Source of the DNA: Caballeronia sordidicola
GTDB lineage: Bacteria > Pseudomonadota > Gammaproteobacteria > Burkholderiales > Burkholderiaceae
DNA: 58,579 nucleotides
Assembly: GCF_002220365.1 (NCBI RefSeq)
Contig: NZ_MTHB01000301.1
Location: forward strand, 1-58,579
Direction of reading: 5' to 3'
The position numbers and the translations under genes are program-made. Shown here in pieces: positions 24,713 to 34,131 of the stretch. The notes under the pieces are model-generated. The model was not told the DNA's origin. It saw nothing but the letters and a program-made list of their open reading frames with translations, and did not search any database. The number at the start of each line of letters is the position of its first letter. Within the stretch, counting starts at the first letter, position 1.

Positions 24713-25167
24713 ATGGCGCGGGCATCGCCTATATGGTGGGTTTTTCGGAGCGGCGAACACGCATACGCCACGATCTCAATCAACATCTCTTCCCGCGCCA
24801 ATCCAGCGACAACAACCGATGCCCGGTTCGGAAACGGCGCTGAGAAATGCTCCCGGTACACCGCGTTGACAGCCGGCAATCACGCGCGATCCCTCACATA
24901 GATCAGGATCTGCGCGACATCGCGATGCGACGCTCCGACCGCGCTCAGTGTCTGCCGCAAATTCTCAAACACCTGACGCGCCTGCTCGTCGATACCACCC
25001 GTTACAACGGCGCCATTGGGGCCTATCGGTATCTGCGCTGTATAAAGCGTGCCGTTGCCGAGCACGGCCCATTCGAAGAGCTGCGTTGGACTTGCCGGCA
25101 GCCCGGTCTCGATTGCACGCACGTTGCTTGCAACAGTGGAATGCATATCGGCGATGTCAGAATCCAT
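24709..25167 (-). pseudogene. RidA-family gene with an internal stop
   Basis: RidA proteins hydrolyse reactive enamine/imine intermediates. The frame starts MDSDIADMHSTV at 25167, overlapping the stop of the DUF3726 gene by 11 bp. It reads through the family core (TAQIPIGPNG, LRQTLSAVGASHRDVAQIL) to TGA at 24880. The same frame then resumes exactly (LPAVNAVYREHF, FPNRASVVVAGLAREEMLIE IVAYACSPL) to TAA at 24709. A single nonsense codon, plausibly CGA to TGA, therefore truncates the protein before its trimer-forming C-terminal strands. Last gene of the catabolic operon. Confidence 0.75.
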
Positions 25168-25897
25168 CGTCCGCGCCTCCCGCGCCGTGTGCTCGTGAGG
25201 CCAGAGATTCCGGGACGAGCACCTTGCTCTTCCACGCGATCAGCCGGTCGATATGCGCAGCATCGACTTCAATCCCACGCCACAGCGCGTCGCGATAACG
25301 CGCATCGAATTCGGCCGCGTCGATGGCTCCGGTGACATCTTGCCCTGCAGCAGCAATTCCATTGGACGTGGCCCCGTCCACTCCACACCACACCATGATT
25401 TCCGACGACGTTTTGCTCGCAAGTGCATTGAAACCCAGGTAGCGCGGATAGTCGTCGTGCCCGGACGTCGTGGCGAAATGCCGGCCCGCGTTTTCGGTCC
25501 ACGATAGATCGAAACGACGCCCGCGCGTGCACATCACCTTCAGGCCATACAGTGCCAGCCGCGGAGACAAGGCATTGGATATCCTCACCGTTCCCGTGCC
25601 CGCCTGCGTCGCCCTCGCCCACGCCAGTTCGAACGCAAGCAGGCAACCAGCTAGGCCGTTGCAAGATGCCGTGTGTTCCGCGCCTGCGCCCTGCCTGGCC
25701 GAAAGCGCCGGCTCGACGACGTATTCCTCCTGATGCGCAACACCCAGAAGTCTGTCAATCGCCTCCATGCCATCCAACCCCATCGCATGCAACCACACGG
25801 CCGCGTCCGCCGCGTCCTCATAATCGCCTTGCGCCCAGCCGCTGCCTTCCAACGCGCTGCGGCACAGCGAATTCAATTCGTTGATCGCCGTCTTCAT
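25157..25897 (-). CDS. DUF3726-domain protein
   Basis: A 246-residue soluble protein whose N-terminus (INELNSLCRSALEGSGWAQG, then AVWLHAMGLDG) matches the pattern of DUF3726, a family without known activity. ATG at 25897 has GAGGAGG 8 nt upstream and stands one base after the stop of the preceding gene, so translation is coupled. No membrane segments or known catalytic motif are visible. Co-occurrence with a BCCT transporter, dipeptidase and RidA suggests a role in catabolism of a quaternary-amine or N-modified amino acid (inference). Confidence 0.7.
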   Translation of the reverse strand: MKTAINELNSLCRSALEGSGWAQGDYEDAADAAVWLHAMGLDGMEAIDRLLGVAHQEEYVVEPALSARQGAGAEHTASCNGLAGCLLAFELAWARATQAGTGTVRISNALSPRLALYGLKVMCTRGRRFDLSWTENAGRHFATTSGHDDYPRYLGFNALASKTSSEIMVWCGVDGATSNGIAAAGQDVTGAIDAAEFDARYRDALWRGIEVDAAHIDRLIAWKSKVLVPESLASRAHGAGGADDGF

Positions 25898-25898
25898 G

Positions 25899-27671
25899 TC
25901 ATGCACCTCCTCGTTCGTTGCCGCCCGGCACGCAGGGAAAAGCCCAGTCATCGACCATGTCCGGCGACAGATCGTCAAGCGTCGGTGCTCCCTGGTATAG
26001 CGTGACCCGAACCCACAGGTTCGACTTCGGATCGAACTTGCTCGCACCGAACATAGAAAGCTTCGCGCGCATCAGGTCGATGGGCAGCATGTCCTGCGCG
26101 AGCAGGTTGTGACGGATTTCGCCGTAAGCACGCGATGCGAGCGTCTGGATTCGCCGCACAATGGCACGATATTCAGGGCACTTGGCGACAAACTCTGCAA
26201 CAGTGCGAGCGTTGTCCTCCTGTGCCTTCAGTTTCGTGTGCAGCCGCGAAACCTGACGCGAGATATCCAGCGGCTGTTCCAGCTCAGCGCCCGCTTCGTG
26301 CGCCCGCACGCCGAGTCTCGGCTCCTCTTTCGCGGCTGACCGGTACCAGAAGAAGTGGTCATCGTCACGTTGGCCGGCGGGCTGATTCATCACCCATTCG
26401 TAGTCGCGCTCGACGAGCCGGAGCAACTCGCCCACCGACATATCGGGATCAAGTGTCAACACGTCATCGACCGGCGTCGCGGTTTCGATCGAATCCACCA
26501 GACCCGGATAAAGCTCGATCAACACCGTCACGAGAATTTCCTGCGTTGCACAGGAGAGTTGCTCATCGGCCCACGCAAGCAACTTGCTCCAGCGAAACAT
26601 GCCCTTCTGTTCGTAGGTGGTCTCCAGTTCACGCGCGAGCTGCGGCAGCTCGCCGATAATGAGCGCATTGCGTGCTGCTTCCGGCGGATGGTCTGTGTGA
26701 ACCTGCGCCACGTGACGCCCCGCTCGCGCGATCAGTGCCATGGCGCGCTCGAATACGTCACGCTCGACCACTTCAACCGCAAGCACGCGCGCCAGCGCAG
26801 TTTCGCGTGCCCGTATCCACTGATCGACCTGTACCGGATGGCGCACAAGGAACGGCGCCATGCCAAGACCGGTTGCATTACCCACCCCGAGATAGCGGCG
26901 AAAGCTGTGCGCGAGCTTGACCGCTGCACGCGGATTCCGGCGTGACGCAACGTGTTCGACCAGCCGCACGCTGAAATCGCGCAGCACGAATACGGCACAC
27001 ATCTGTGCCGAAAAGCCCCGGTTGAATGCGTGGCTATCGACAAGCCTCGGATAATCCGCAATGCCGAACTTTCCGTTGCCGTACACCGCTGTCGTGCGGA
27101 TCAGATAACCGACCCGTTCAAACGCGGCAGGGTCCGGTTGCCTGCCTGCGGCAAGGCAGTCCGCAACGTAGCCGAAGTTGCGCACGCTCTTGTTCGCGCG
27201 ACAGAGGACCAGGTCATTGGCACGCAGCCGTCCCGCTTCCTGCAACGGCACGTTGCCACGCAAATACTCAATATCGGCAGCACTTGGAACACCGCAAATC
27301 AGCGCCGAAGTGATGTCCCACTTTTGCGCAATGACGCGGTCGGTACGATCCGCGTCATCGAGATATTGCGAGAAAATCACCTGGCTGTAGCGCTCGCCAT
27401 ACGCTTCGATGGTGTAGATGCAAACCCCGAATCCGTTGTCATCGAGATCCATGCTTGTGACGCGGACACGCCAATTGTCGTGCGCCATGCGCCGCACGAG
27501 CGAGCGCACGAAGCTCAGGCGCGTGCCGTGCATCGCGCCAAGACGTTCGGGACGATTCGTGATGTCCGGACTGCGTAGCGGCGCGCAAGGAAAGGCCACC
27601 GCACGCGCCGGTTCACCGGTTCCCTGCGCCCGCTGTTGTTCTTCATCCATGATCTCGTCGATTGTCATCAT
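25899..27671 (-). CDS. Unrecognised 590-residue protein of a betaine-type operon
   Basis: A large soluble protein with no domain I recognise. It begins MMTIDEIMDEEQQRAQG and contains a regular alternation of hydrophobic strands and amphipathic helices (for example NWRVRVTSMDLDDNGFGVCI and YSQVIFSQYLDDADR). A region FFWYRSAAKEEPRLG and a C-terminal segment WVRVTLYQGAPTLDD also stand out. Its ATG overlaps the stop of the BCCT transporter (ATGA), with AAGGAG upstream, and its stop is one base before the DUF3726 start. Tight coupling implies a dedicated enzymatic or scaffold role in the same pathway. Function unknown. Confidence 0.75.
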   Translation of the reverse strand: MMTIDEIMDEEQQRAQGTGEPARAVAFPCAPLRSPDITNRPERLGAMHGTRLSFVRSLVRRMAHDNWRVRVTSMDLDDNGFGVCIYTIEAYGERYSQVIFSQYLDDADRTDRVIAQKWDITSALICGVPSAADIEYLRGNVPLQEAGRLRANDLVLCRANKSVRNFGYVADCLAAGRQPDPAAFERVGYLIRTTAVYGNGKFGIADYPRLVDSHAFNRGFSAQMCAVFVLRDFSVRLVEHVASRRNPRAAVKLAHSFRRYLGVGNATGLGMAPFLVRHPVQVDQWIRARETALARVLAVEVVERDVFERAMALIARAGRHVAQVHTDHPPEAARNALIIGELPQLARELETTYEQKGMFRWSKLLAWADEQLSCATQEILVTVLIELYPGLVDSIETATPVDDVLTLDPDMSVGELLRLVERDYEWVMNQPAGQRDDDHFFWYRSAAKEEPRLGVRAHEAGAELEQPLDISRQVSRLHTKLKAQEDNARTVAEFVAKCPEYRAIVRRIQTLASRAYGEIRHNLLAQDMLPIDLMRAKLSMFGASKFDPKSNLWVRVTLYQGAPTLDDLSPDMVDDWAFPCVPGGNERGGA

Positions 27672-29224
27672 TGCACTCCTTGCTCTGCGGCCATCGTGCG
27701 CGCTATGCGAACAGCGTCCCACAGCGAGGGCAGGATGATGATCGACACAGGCACCGCCGTAATGACAATGAACGACTGTAGTGCACTCACGCCGCCCGCG
27801 CCCATGGTGATCAGCACTGCGCCCACCAGACCCATGCCCACGGCCCAGAAAATCTTCAGCCAGTTTCCAGGCTCCCCACGATCCCCGGTCACCGCCATGG
27901 CGATGGTGTAGGCCATGGACCCGCCATTGGTCACCACCGAGAAGAAGCTGAGGAACAGGAACAGGGCGGAAATCAGGTTGCGTAGCGGCATGGCTTGCGC
28001 CACGCCCAGCAATAGCGCTTCAGGTTGCGTGCCGTGGCCGATCACCGCGCCCGGCGACTTCAGTTCAATGCCAATTCCCGTTCCGCCGACCAGCGTGAAC
28101 CACAGCATGGTGATGATTGGTGCTGCGATTGACAGCAACACCACTACCTCGCGGATCGTACGGCCTCGCGAAACCTTCGCGACGTAGATCGCCATGATTG
28201 GCGCATAGCCGATGAACCAGCCCCAGTAGAAGAGCGTCCATGAATTGAGCCACTTGCCGTCGCCGCGATACATCGCTGTCTGCGCGAAATCGACGATATG
28301 CGTAGCGAATGCCTTGAAGAAAACCGTGGTGAGAAACTCCGTCGGCCCGAACAGGTAGAGGAATGCAGCCAGCCCGAGCATCAGCCACACATGGATCTTG
28401 CAAACAAAGCGCAAGCCTTCGAGACCGGCGATACACGCCGCCGTAAAGATGGCGGTGACCGCCAGAATAACGAGCGCCTGCGTGGTGATCGTGTCGGGCA
28501 CGTTCCAGACGGAATGCAGCACATAGGCGATTTGCAAACCGAGAAAACCGATCGGTCCAATCGTGCCGGCGGCAACCGCGATGATCGACGTTGCATCGGC
28601 AATGGCCGCGATCGGTCCTTTGAGCGCACGTTCGCCAAACAGCGGATACAACAAGGTGCGCGGTGCAAGCGGCAAGCCCTTGTCGTAATGCAGATGCATC
28701 AACACAATGCTCAGCAGGCTACCGAGTACCGCCCATGCGAGAAAGCCCCAGTGAAGGAACGATTGCGAGAGCGCCGCAACGCCTGCTGCATACGTCTTGC
28801 CCTCTACTCCATAGAAAGGCGGCGGATTGACGAAATGCATCAAAGGCTCGGCCGCCGCCCAGAACGCGCCGCCACCGGCCAGCAACGCACACATGATGAT
28901 GACCACCCAGTTGAAGGTCGAGTTGGATGGAACTTGTCCGATGCCGCCCAGTTTCACGCGTCCGAGCTTGGAGAAGGCAATGCCGAGGCTGACCGCAAAG
29001 GTGGCGAGCATCAGCACTTGCCAGTAAAGTCCGAAGCCCCTTGTGGCCCATCCGAATGCGGTATCGACTACTGATGATAGCCAACCCAGATTGACCAGCG
29101 CCGCGATCAGGAACAGCAGGAAAAATCCACCGCTGATCCAGAAAATGGGCCAGTCTATGCCCCCTTTGCGATGCTCCGGTGCTGGGCGATTGGCTGCAAT
29201 GCTCGGCGTGGTTGGAATTTCCAT
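27668..29224 (-). CDS. BCCT-family transporter
   Basis: A 518-residue, twelve-helix member of the betaine/carnitine/choline transporter family, which import compounds with a quaternary ammonium group using sodium or proton gradients. The family signature in helix 8 and the following loop is present (WTLFYWGWFIGYAPIMAIYV, then AKVSRGRTIRE). Long osmosensory tails are absent, which fits a nutrient importer rather than an osmoprotectant one. The start ATG at 29224 has GGAGGAG directly upstream. It lies 100 bp after the dipeptidase gene, and its stop is coupled to the next gene. Confidence 0.9.
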   Translation of the reverse strand: MEIPTTPSIAANRPAPEHRKGGIDWPIFWISGGFFLLFLIAALVNLGWLSSVVDTAFGWATRGFGLYWQVLMLATFAVSLGIAFSKLGRVKLGGIGQVPSNSTFNWVVIIMCALLAGGGAFWAAAEPLMHFVNPPPFYGVEGKTYAAGVAALSQSFLHWGFLAWAVLGSLLSIVLMHLHYDKGLPLAPRTLLYPLFGERALKGPIAAIADATSIIAVAAGTIGPIGFLGLQIAYVLHSVWNVPDTITTQALVILAVTAIFTAACIAGLEGLRFVCKIHVWLMLGLAAFLYLFGPTEFLTTVFFKAFATHIVDFAQTAMYRGDGKWLNSWTLFYWGWFIGYAPIMAIYVAKVSRGRTIREVVVLLSIAAPIITMLWFTLVGGTGIGIELKSPGAVIGHGTQPEALLLGVAQAMPLRNLISALFLFLSFFSVVTNGGSMAYTIAMAVTGDRGEPGNWLKIFWAVGMGLVGAVLITMGAGGVSALQSFIVITAVPVSIIILPSLWDAVRIARTMAAEQGVQ

Positions 29225-29324
29225 GTCTCCTCCGGGAGGATAAATTGTTGAAGCGCCAGGTCCAATTCGTCGTTGGTTCAAGGTGGCGTCGAGTGATTTT
29301 TTTCAGGGCTACGTAGCGAGATGG

Positions 29325-30359
29325 TTAACTCACAACGGACTCACCCGCCGCTGCCGGTGCGTGCCGGTCACGGCTGTTCTCTGCATCGCGCAAAATTCTT
29401 ATCCAGTTGCCGCCCATGATCTTGGCCACGTCGGCTTCGGAAAAACCTGCCTTGTCCAGCGCAGAGGTCAAGTTCGGAAAGTGCGCGCTGGAACGGAACC
29501 AGCTCACGGGTTCAGGCCATGCCGCATTGTTCGCGCTCCCTTCGCCGAAATCCGTCTCCTTGCTCCAGCGGCCGTTGCGCATCCACTCAAGCACGCTGTA
29601 CGGCTGTCCCTGGCACAGGTCGCTGCCAATGCCAACGTGATCAACGCCGAGCAGATCGACCGTGCGCGCCACCATGTCGGTGAATTCGCCAGGCGTGCAG
29701 CGGCTGCCGTTCTTCAGATGGAACGGATAGAGACTAAAACCAACCAGACCGCCGCGTGCCGCCAACGCACGCAATACATCGTCCGATTTGTTGCGTTTGG
29801 CTTCGTGGAAAAAGCTCGGATTGGCGTGGCTGATCACGATCGGCTGGTTCGAGATGTCGATAGCCTCCAATGTCGAGCGCTCGGCGCTATGCGACATGTC
29901 CACGACCATGCCGACCCGGTTCATCTCCTTGATCACCACCCGGCCAAACCGCGTGATCCCACTGTCAGACGATTCGTAGCAACCGGTCGCCAGCGGACTC
30001 TGGTTGTTGTACGTCAGTTGCATGGTGCGCACGCCGAGATCGCGGAAGACCTCGACGAGGCCAATGTCGTCTTCAATCGGCGAACAGTTTTGTAGCCCGT
30101 ATAAAATCGCAATCTTGCCGATACTTTTTGCGCGCAACACGTCGTCCATCGTGCGAGCCAACATGACAAGATCACCGTGTTGTTCGTAAAGCGCATTCCA
30201 CCCGGCAATGCGCGACAGTGTTTCGCGAGCGTTCTCCCAATAGACGATGGTCGCGTTGACAGCGCTAACGCCGCCGGCGCGCATCTCTTCGAAGATCTGC
30301 CGGTTCCAGTTCGAGTACTGCGTGCCGTCGACGACAAGCAATGAGCTATGCAAAGTCAT
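29325..30359 (-). CDS. Membrane dipeptidase (peptidase M19 family)
   Basis: A 344-residue zinc-dependent renal dipeptidase-like protein. Recognisable motifs are LLVVDGTQ near the start (family Asp/His site altered from the usual DGH to DGT), LQNCSPIEDD, GMVVDMSH, PIVISHANPS and VGIGSDLCQG. Related enzymes sit in glycine-betaine/dimethylglycine catabolic loci of Pseudomonas, which supports a role in the pathway fed by the BCCT transporter. ATG at 30359 has GGAG 8 nt upstream. It is 16 bp after the aldehyde dehydrogenase stop. Confidence 0.85.
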   Translation of the reverse strand: MTLHSSLLVVDGTQYSNWNRQIFEEMRAGGVSAVNATIVYWENARETLSRIAGWNALYEQHGDLVMLARTMDDVLRAKSIGKIAILYGLQNCSPIEDDIGLVEVFRDLGVRTMQLTYNNQSPLATGCYESSDSGITRFGRVVIKEMNRVGMVVDMSHSAERSTLEAIDISNQPIVISHANPSFFHEAKRNKSDDVLRALAARGGLVGFSLYPFHLKNGSRCTPGEFTDMVARTVDLLGVDHVGIGSDLCQGQPYSVLEWMRNGRWSKETDFGEGSANNAAWPEPVSWFRSSAHFPNLTSALDKAGFSEADVAKIMGGNWIRILRDAENSRDRHAPAAAGESVVS

Positions 30360-30375
30360 GAAGTGTCTCCAGCCG

Positions 30376-31818
30376 TCAGGCACGTGTGTAAGAAGTCTTC
30401 AGCGTCGTATAGAACTCAGCCGCATTGGGGCCCTGCTCACGCGGACCGTAGCTTGATGATTTGCGGCCGCCGAACGGCACGTGGTAGTCAGTTCCCGCCG
30501 TCGGCAGATTCACCATCACACATCCGGCCTGCGCATGGCGGCGAAAATGCGTGGCGTGCCTGAGCGATTGAGTGACGACTCCCGCAGTCAGACCAAACTC
30601 TGTGTCGTTCGAAACGGTCAGCGCTTCGTCGTAATCGCGCACGGGTATCACGCAGGCGATCGGGCCGAACACTTCGTCACGATTGAGCTGCATGTCGTTG
30701 CGGCCCTCGTCGAACAGAGCCGGCGACATGCAATACGCGCGTTCAGGCTGCGTAAGATGCTCGCCGCCGATCACGAGCCGCGCGCCTTCGCGCTTGCCGA
30801 TCTCGATGTACTGAAGATTCTGGTCGAGCTGGCGTCCATCGACGACCGGACCCATTTGCACGCCGTCATCCAGCGCGCGTCCCACCTTCACGCTGCGCAG
30901 TTTTGCGGTAAGCCGTTCGACGAACGTCCGGTGCACGGCGTGCGTCACGATCAGCCGCGACGAGGCCGTGCACTTTTGCCCCGTGCCGGAATACGCGCCC
31001 TGGAACGCGCATTCGACGGCGAGGTCGATGTCCGCATCGTCAAGTACAACAAGCGCGTTCTTGCTGCCCATTTCCATCTGCAACTTGATCAGGTTCGGCG
31101 CAGCGACGGCCGCGATTCGCCGGCCTGTGTCGACCGATCCGGTAAATGAAATTCCGTTGACTGAGCGCGACGCCGCCAGCGCGTTGCCGACCGATGCGCC
31201 ATCCCCCATCAACAGGTTGAAGGTGCCTGCCGGCAATGCCTGGCGGCTGATGATTTCGGTGAGCGCCCACGCACTGCCGGGCGTCAGGTTCGCGGGCTTG
31301 AACAGCACGGCATTACCGAACGCGAGGGCGGGCGCGATTTTCCAGCTGGCGGTGGCCATCGGGAAATTCCAGGGCGTAATGACGCCGATAACGCCGAGCG
31401 GTTCACGCTGGATATCGATCTCGACGCCGGGGCGCACGGAATCCGCTTTGCCGCCCAATTGCCGAAGCACTTCAGCCGCGAAGTAGTGAAAAAACTGTCC
31501 CGAGCGATAAACCTCACCCACACCTTCCGCCAGCGTCTTTCCCTCTTCCCGCGACAGCTCACGTCCGAGTTCCTGGCTACGGGCGATCAGTTCATCGCCA
31601 ATGGCGCGCAGCACGTCGTGCCGCTTTTCGAGTCCGGTCGCGGCCCAAACCGGTTGCGCAATGACTGCGGCGCCTATGGCGCCCTGCACTTGGGCGCTGG
31701 TCGCCTGCGCGTAGTGGCCAATCAGGTCGTCCGTGTCCGAGGGGTTGCGGTTCGCAACAACTGTTGCGCCGGCTACCCATCTGCCGTCCATCCAGTTCAA
31801 AAAAGTCTGCGAATTCAT
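30376..31818 (-). CDS. NAD(P)-dependent aldehyde dehydrogenase
   Basis: A 480-residue aldehyde dehydrogenase close to the alpha-ketoglutaric semialdehyde group. The cofactor motif is GSVDTGRR, the general-base Glu is in QMEMGSKNALVV, the catalytic Cys is in GQKCTASSR, and the C-terminal contact is VPFGGRKSSSYGPREQG. It oxidises an aldehyde intermediate to an acid. First gene of the minus-strand operon, directly facing the LysR gene at 31921. The start ATG at 31818 has only a weak purine stretch ahead. Confidence 0.88.
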   Translation of the reverse strand: MNSQTFLNWMDGRWVAGATVVANRNPSDTDDLIGHYAQATSAQVQGAIGAAVIAQPVWAATGLEKRHDVLRAIGDELIARSQELGRELSREEGKTLAEGVGEVYRSGQFFHYFAAEVLRQLGGKADSVRPGVEIDIQREPLGVIGVITPWNFPMATASWKIAPALAFGNAVLFKPANLTPGSAWALTEIISRQALPAGTFNLLMGDGASVGNALAASRSVNGISFTGSVDTGRRIAAVAAPNLIKLQMEMGSKNALVVLDDADIDLAVECAFQGAYSGTGQKCTASSRLIVTHAVHRTFVERLTAKLRSVKVGRALDDGVQMGPVVDGRQLDQNLQYIEIGKREGARLVIGGEHLTQPERAYCMSPALFDEGRNDMQLNRDEVFGPIACVIPVRDYDEALTVSNDTEFGLTAGVVTQSLRHATHFRRHAQAGCVMVNLPTAGTDYHVPFGGRKSSSYGPREQGPNAAEFYTTLKTSYTRA

Positions 31819-31920
31819 ATCGGTCTCAATGCGTTTGACATGTGACCGATTCTAGGAACATGCGTAAAATAATCAAAACCAATTATATTAATTAAATTAT
31901 TTGAAAAACTTATTCCCGCT
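31819..31920. promoter_or_regulatory. Divergent promoter region of the catabolic operon
   Basis: A 102-bp spacer between the aldehyde dehydrogenase and LysR starts, strikingly AT-rich (AATTATATTAATTAAATTATT near 31880-31905) in a GC-rich region. LysR regulators usually bind such spacers at T-N11-A sites to control both genes. The AT-rich stretch could carry overlapping -10 elements; I cannot fix exact boxes. Confidence 0.55.
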
Positions 31921-32895
31921 ATGGATCGCTTCCCCGATGTGAAGATCGCGCAGTTGCGGCATTTCGTATCCGTCATCGAGCATGGCGGCTTCAAGGCTGC
32001 CGCAAAGGCCGTATTTCGCAGCCAGCCGGCTTTATCGCTGTCAATGAAGGAGTTGGAAACCGCGCTCGGCGCTCCGCTATTCGAAAAGGGCAGCCATGCG
32101 ACGCCAACGCCCTTCGGGTCGACGTTTTATGGCGAAGCGAGGAAACTCGTGGAGCATTACGAGCGCACGCTTTCAGCCGCAATCGATGTCGCGCGCGTGC
32201 GCGGCGGCAGCGTGCGGCTCGCCGCCGTACCGTCGATCGCGCACGAAATACTGCCGCGCGCGATCAGCCGGTTCACCGCGCGTTATCCCGGCATCCAGCT
32301 TCATGTGGAGGACAGCACCGCTGCGTATATCCACGAGCGTGTACGCTCCGGCGCAATCGATTTCGGCATCGCGGGCGAGCCTGAGCAGGAATCCGAGCTG
32401 ACTTTTACGCCGCTGATCGCGGACGTCATGTGCGTGGTCGTGAACTCAGGACATGCGCTTTTCAGGCATCGGCATGTTGAATGGAGCGACCTGTCGGGAT
32501 ACCGGATGATCGGCAACGGCACGCTTCGCGCCTTGCCGCCAGAAGTGCGTGAAGCGGCGGCCGTACAGGACGAAATCTTCATCGCCAATACCACCACGCT
32601 GCTTGCCGCTGTGGAAGGAGGCGTGGGCCTCACCGTGCTGCCCTATCTCGCGAAACAGCGTTACCGCGACGCGCTGCGGTTCATTCCAATTGACGCGCCG
32701 CGGATCGAGCGTACTGTGGGATTCGTGGAGCTTGCAGGAAGATCGCTGAGCCCGGCATCGGACGCATTGCGAGCAAGCTTCGTTGAAGACGTAAGCGAAA
32801 CCCGCTTCCCGGAACTCGTGCGACGCTTGCTTCCGGATCAAACATCGGTTGCTGTGAAGACGGACGAATCAATCGTGTTCGTCGTTCTCAAATGA
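31921..32895 (+). CDS. LysR-family regulator of the catabolic operon
   Basis: A 324-residue regulator. The helix-turn-helix lies in residues 8-66 (LRHFVSVIEHGGFKAAAKAV) and the effector domain in about 95-300. It is divergent from the aldehyde dehydrogenase-dipeptidase-BCCT operon, so it very probably controls that operon in response to the transported compound or an intermediate. The C-terminal 20 residues (SVAVKTDESIVFVVLK) extend a little beyond the usual end. Confidence 0.88.
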   Translation: MDRFPDVKIAQLRHFVSVIEHGGFKAAAKAVFRSQPALSLSMKELETALGAPLFEKGSHATPTPFGSTFYGEARKLVEHYERTLSAAIDVARVRGGSVRLAAVPSIAHEILPRAISRFTARYPGIQLHVEDSTAAYIHERVRSGAIDFGIAGEPEQESELTFTPLIADVMCVVVNSGHALFRHRHVEWSDLSGYRMIGNGTLRALPPEVREAAAVQDEIFIANTTTLLAAVEGGVGLTVLPYLAKQRYRDALRFIPIDAPRIERTVGFVELAGRSLSPASDALRASFVEDVSETRFPELVRRLLPDQTSVAVKTDESIVFVVLK

Positions 32896-33080
32896 CTTGT
32901 TGCGATGCAGCATTTCGGCCTATGTTCTGGACATGGCCGGACATTTATCGCGCACTCAAGTGACCCGCATCAAATTCCCGCAGCAGACACATCCCTGACT
33001 TAATTCGCATCCTTCTTTTCGTTACGATTGATCCCTTTATTAGGTATCCGTAGCAGCTGGTCTAATCCGTGGAGCACTTC
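32896..33080. other. Spacer before phasin pseudogene
   Basis: No gene seen. Probably the former promoter region of the phasin gene. Confidence 0.4.
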
Positions 33081-33572
33081 ATGACTTCCGCCACCTGCTC
33101 GCCCTCTCTCGGTGAGCTTTCGACCAACTGGTTGCACTTTTTTACCGACACCTGCAAAATGCTCAGCGCGACCACCCAGGTCGTCAAAGTTCGCACCACT
33201 CGCATGGCGATGGCCGGCCCATTGCCCAACGAACGCGACCGGGTTGAGTTCAGCCTGATGAGCCGGGAAAAGAGCGAAGCTGCATCCGAATCGATTCGGG
33301 CGATGGGTTCAGGATTGGTGAGCCTCGGCATGACACTGGCAATGGACACCAGCAAACATATCTGGGCTGCGTCTTAAGCGGCGTAGGCACTGGCGTCAAG
33401 TCGATCTGCCACGCAATGGATTGAATGCCAGGCAGCGCTGCTGAAGATCGCGGCAAACTCTCCGGCCGATCCTTCGCAATTGGCCAGTTTAACTACTCGT
33501 GTAGTCCGGGAAAGCTTTGCGCCCATTCATGAGCGCGCAACGGCGAATGCAAAACGTCTGGGTGCGCTTTGA
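33081..33572 (+). pseudogene. Phasin-like gene with two internal stops
   Basis: The frame begins MTSATCSPSLGELS and reads a helical, phasin-like sequence (VEFSLMSREKSEAASESIRA, TSKHIWAAS). It then meets TAA at 33375 and TAG at 33384. The same frame continues with good phasin composition (SATQWIECQAALLKIAANSP, ESFAPIHERATANAKRLGAL) to TGA at 33570-33572. Restoring Gln at both stops (CAA and CAG) gives a 163-residue protein, close to the usual phasin length. Phasins coat polyhydroxyalkanoate granules. Two nonsense codons of different type argue for a dead gene. Confidence 0.7.
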
Positions 33573-33631
33573 CAGTCACCGCGTCACGGCCGCCACTTCG
33601 TCGAGACTATCAGCCTTCGCGCACTCACAGT

Positions 33632-34111
33632 GTGGACAGTGTCTCGAAGGACCCGTGCAAACTGAACGGCGTGTCGGAAACAACGCTGTGGACGCTTTAC
33701 GATCGTGCATGTGAAGCCCGCCGAGCCGGCGGCATTCTTATCGACCCGCACGGCGTGCGCATCTGTGACGCTATCGATTACGATTTCGAGCGTCATTTTG
33801 GAGAACCTGTTGGTTCGTTTGCCGCGCGGGCAGCACAGATCGACCAATTGAAGCAATGGCTCGAACGCCATCCGGATGGCTTGATTGTGTCCCCTGGCGA
33901 AGGCCTCGAAACGCAGGCTCATCGAGTGGACAACGGCCGGATGCGCTGGCTCACCGTCGATCTGCCGGCTGTGATCGCGTTGCGTGAGCACTTCCTGCCT
34001 TCGTCCGAACGCATGCGCCATGTTGCTGCAAGCGTGTTCGAGCCTGGCTGGATTGAAGGGATCGACCCGAGTCCCGATGTATTCATCGTGGTTCAAGGCC
34101 TGTTCATGTAA
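33632..34111 (+). pseudogene. Truncated SAM-dependent O-methyltransferase (LCM/Tcmp type)
   Basis: The sequence KLNGVSETTLWTLYDRACEA, then FERHFGEPVGSFAARAAQID, WLTVDLPAVIALREHFLP and DVFIVVQGLFM follows the N-terminal half of LCM-like methyltransferases, which act on polyketides or carboxyl groups. It stops at TAA (34109-34111) where the family has Tyr (FMYL). The frame then gives LDPDAV, still family-like, before running into unrelated sequence at about 34130. So the gene has both a stop codon and a deletion of its second half. Start is uncertain (GTG at 33632 assumed). Confidence 0.65.
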
Positions 34112-34131
34112 CTGGACCCCGACGCCGTGCC

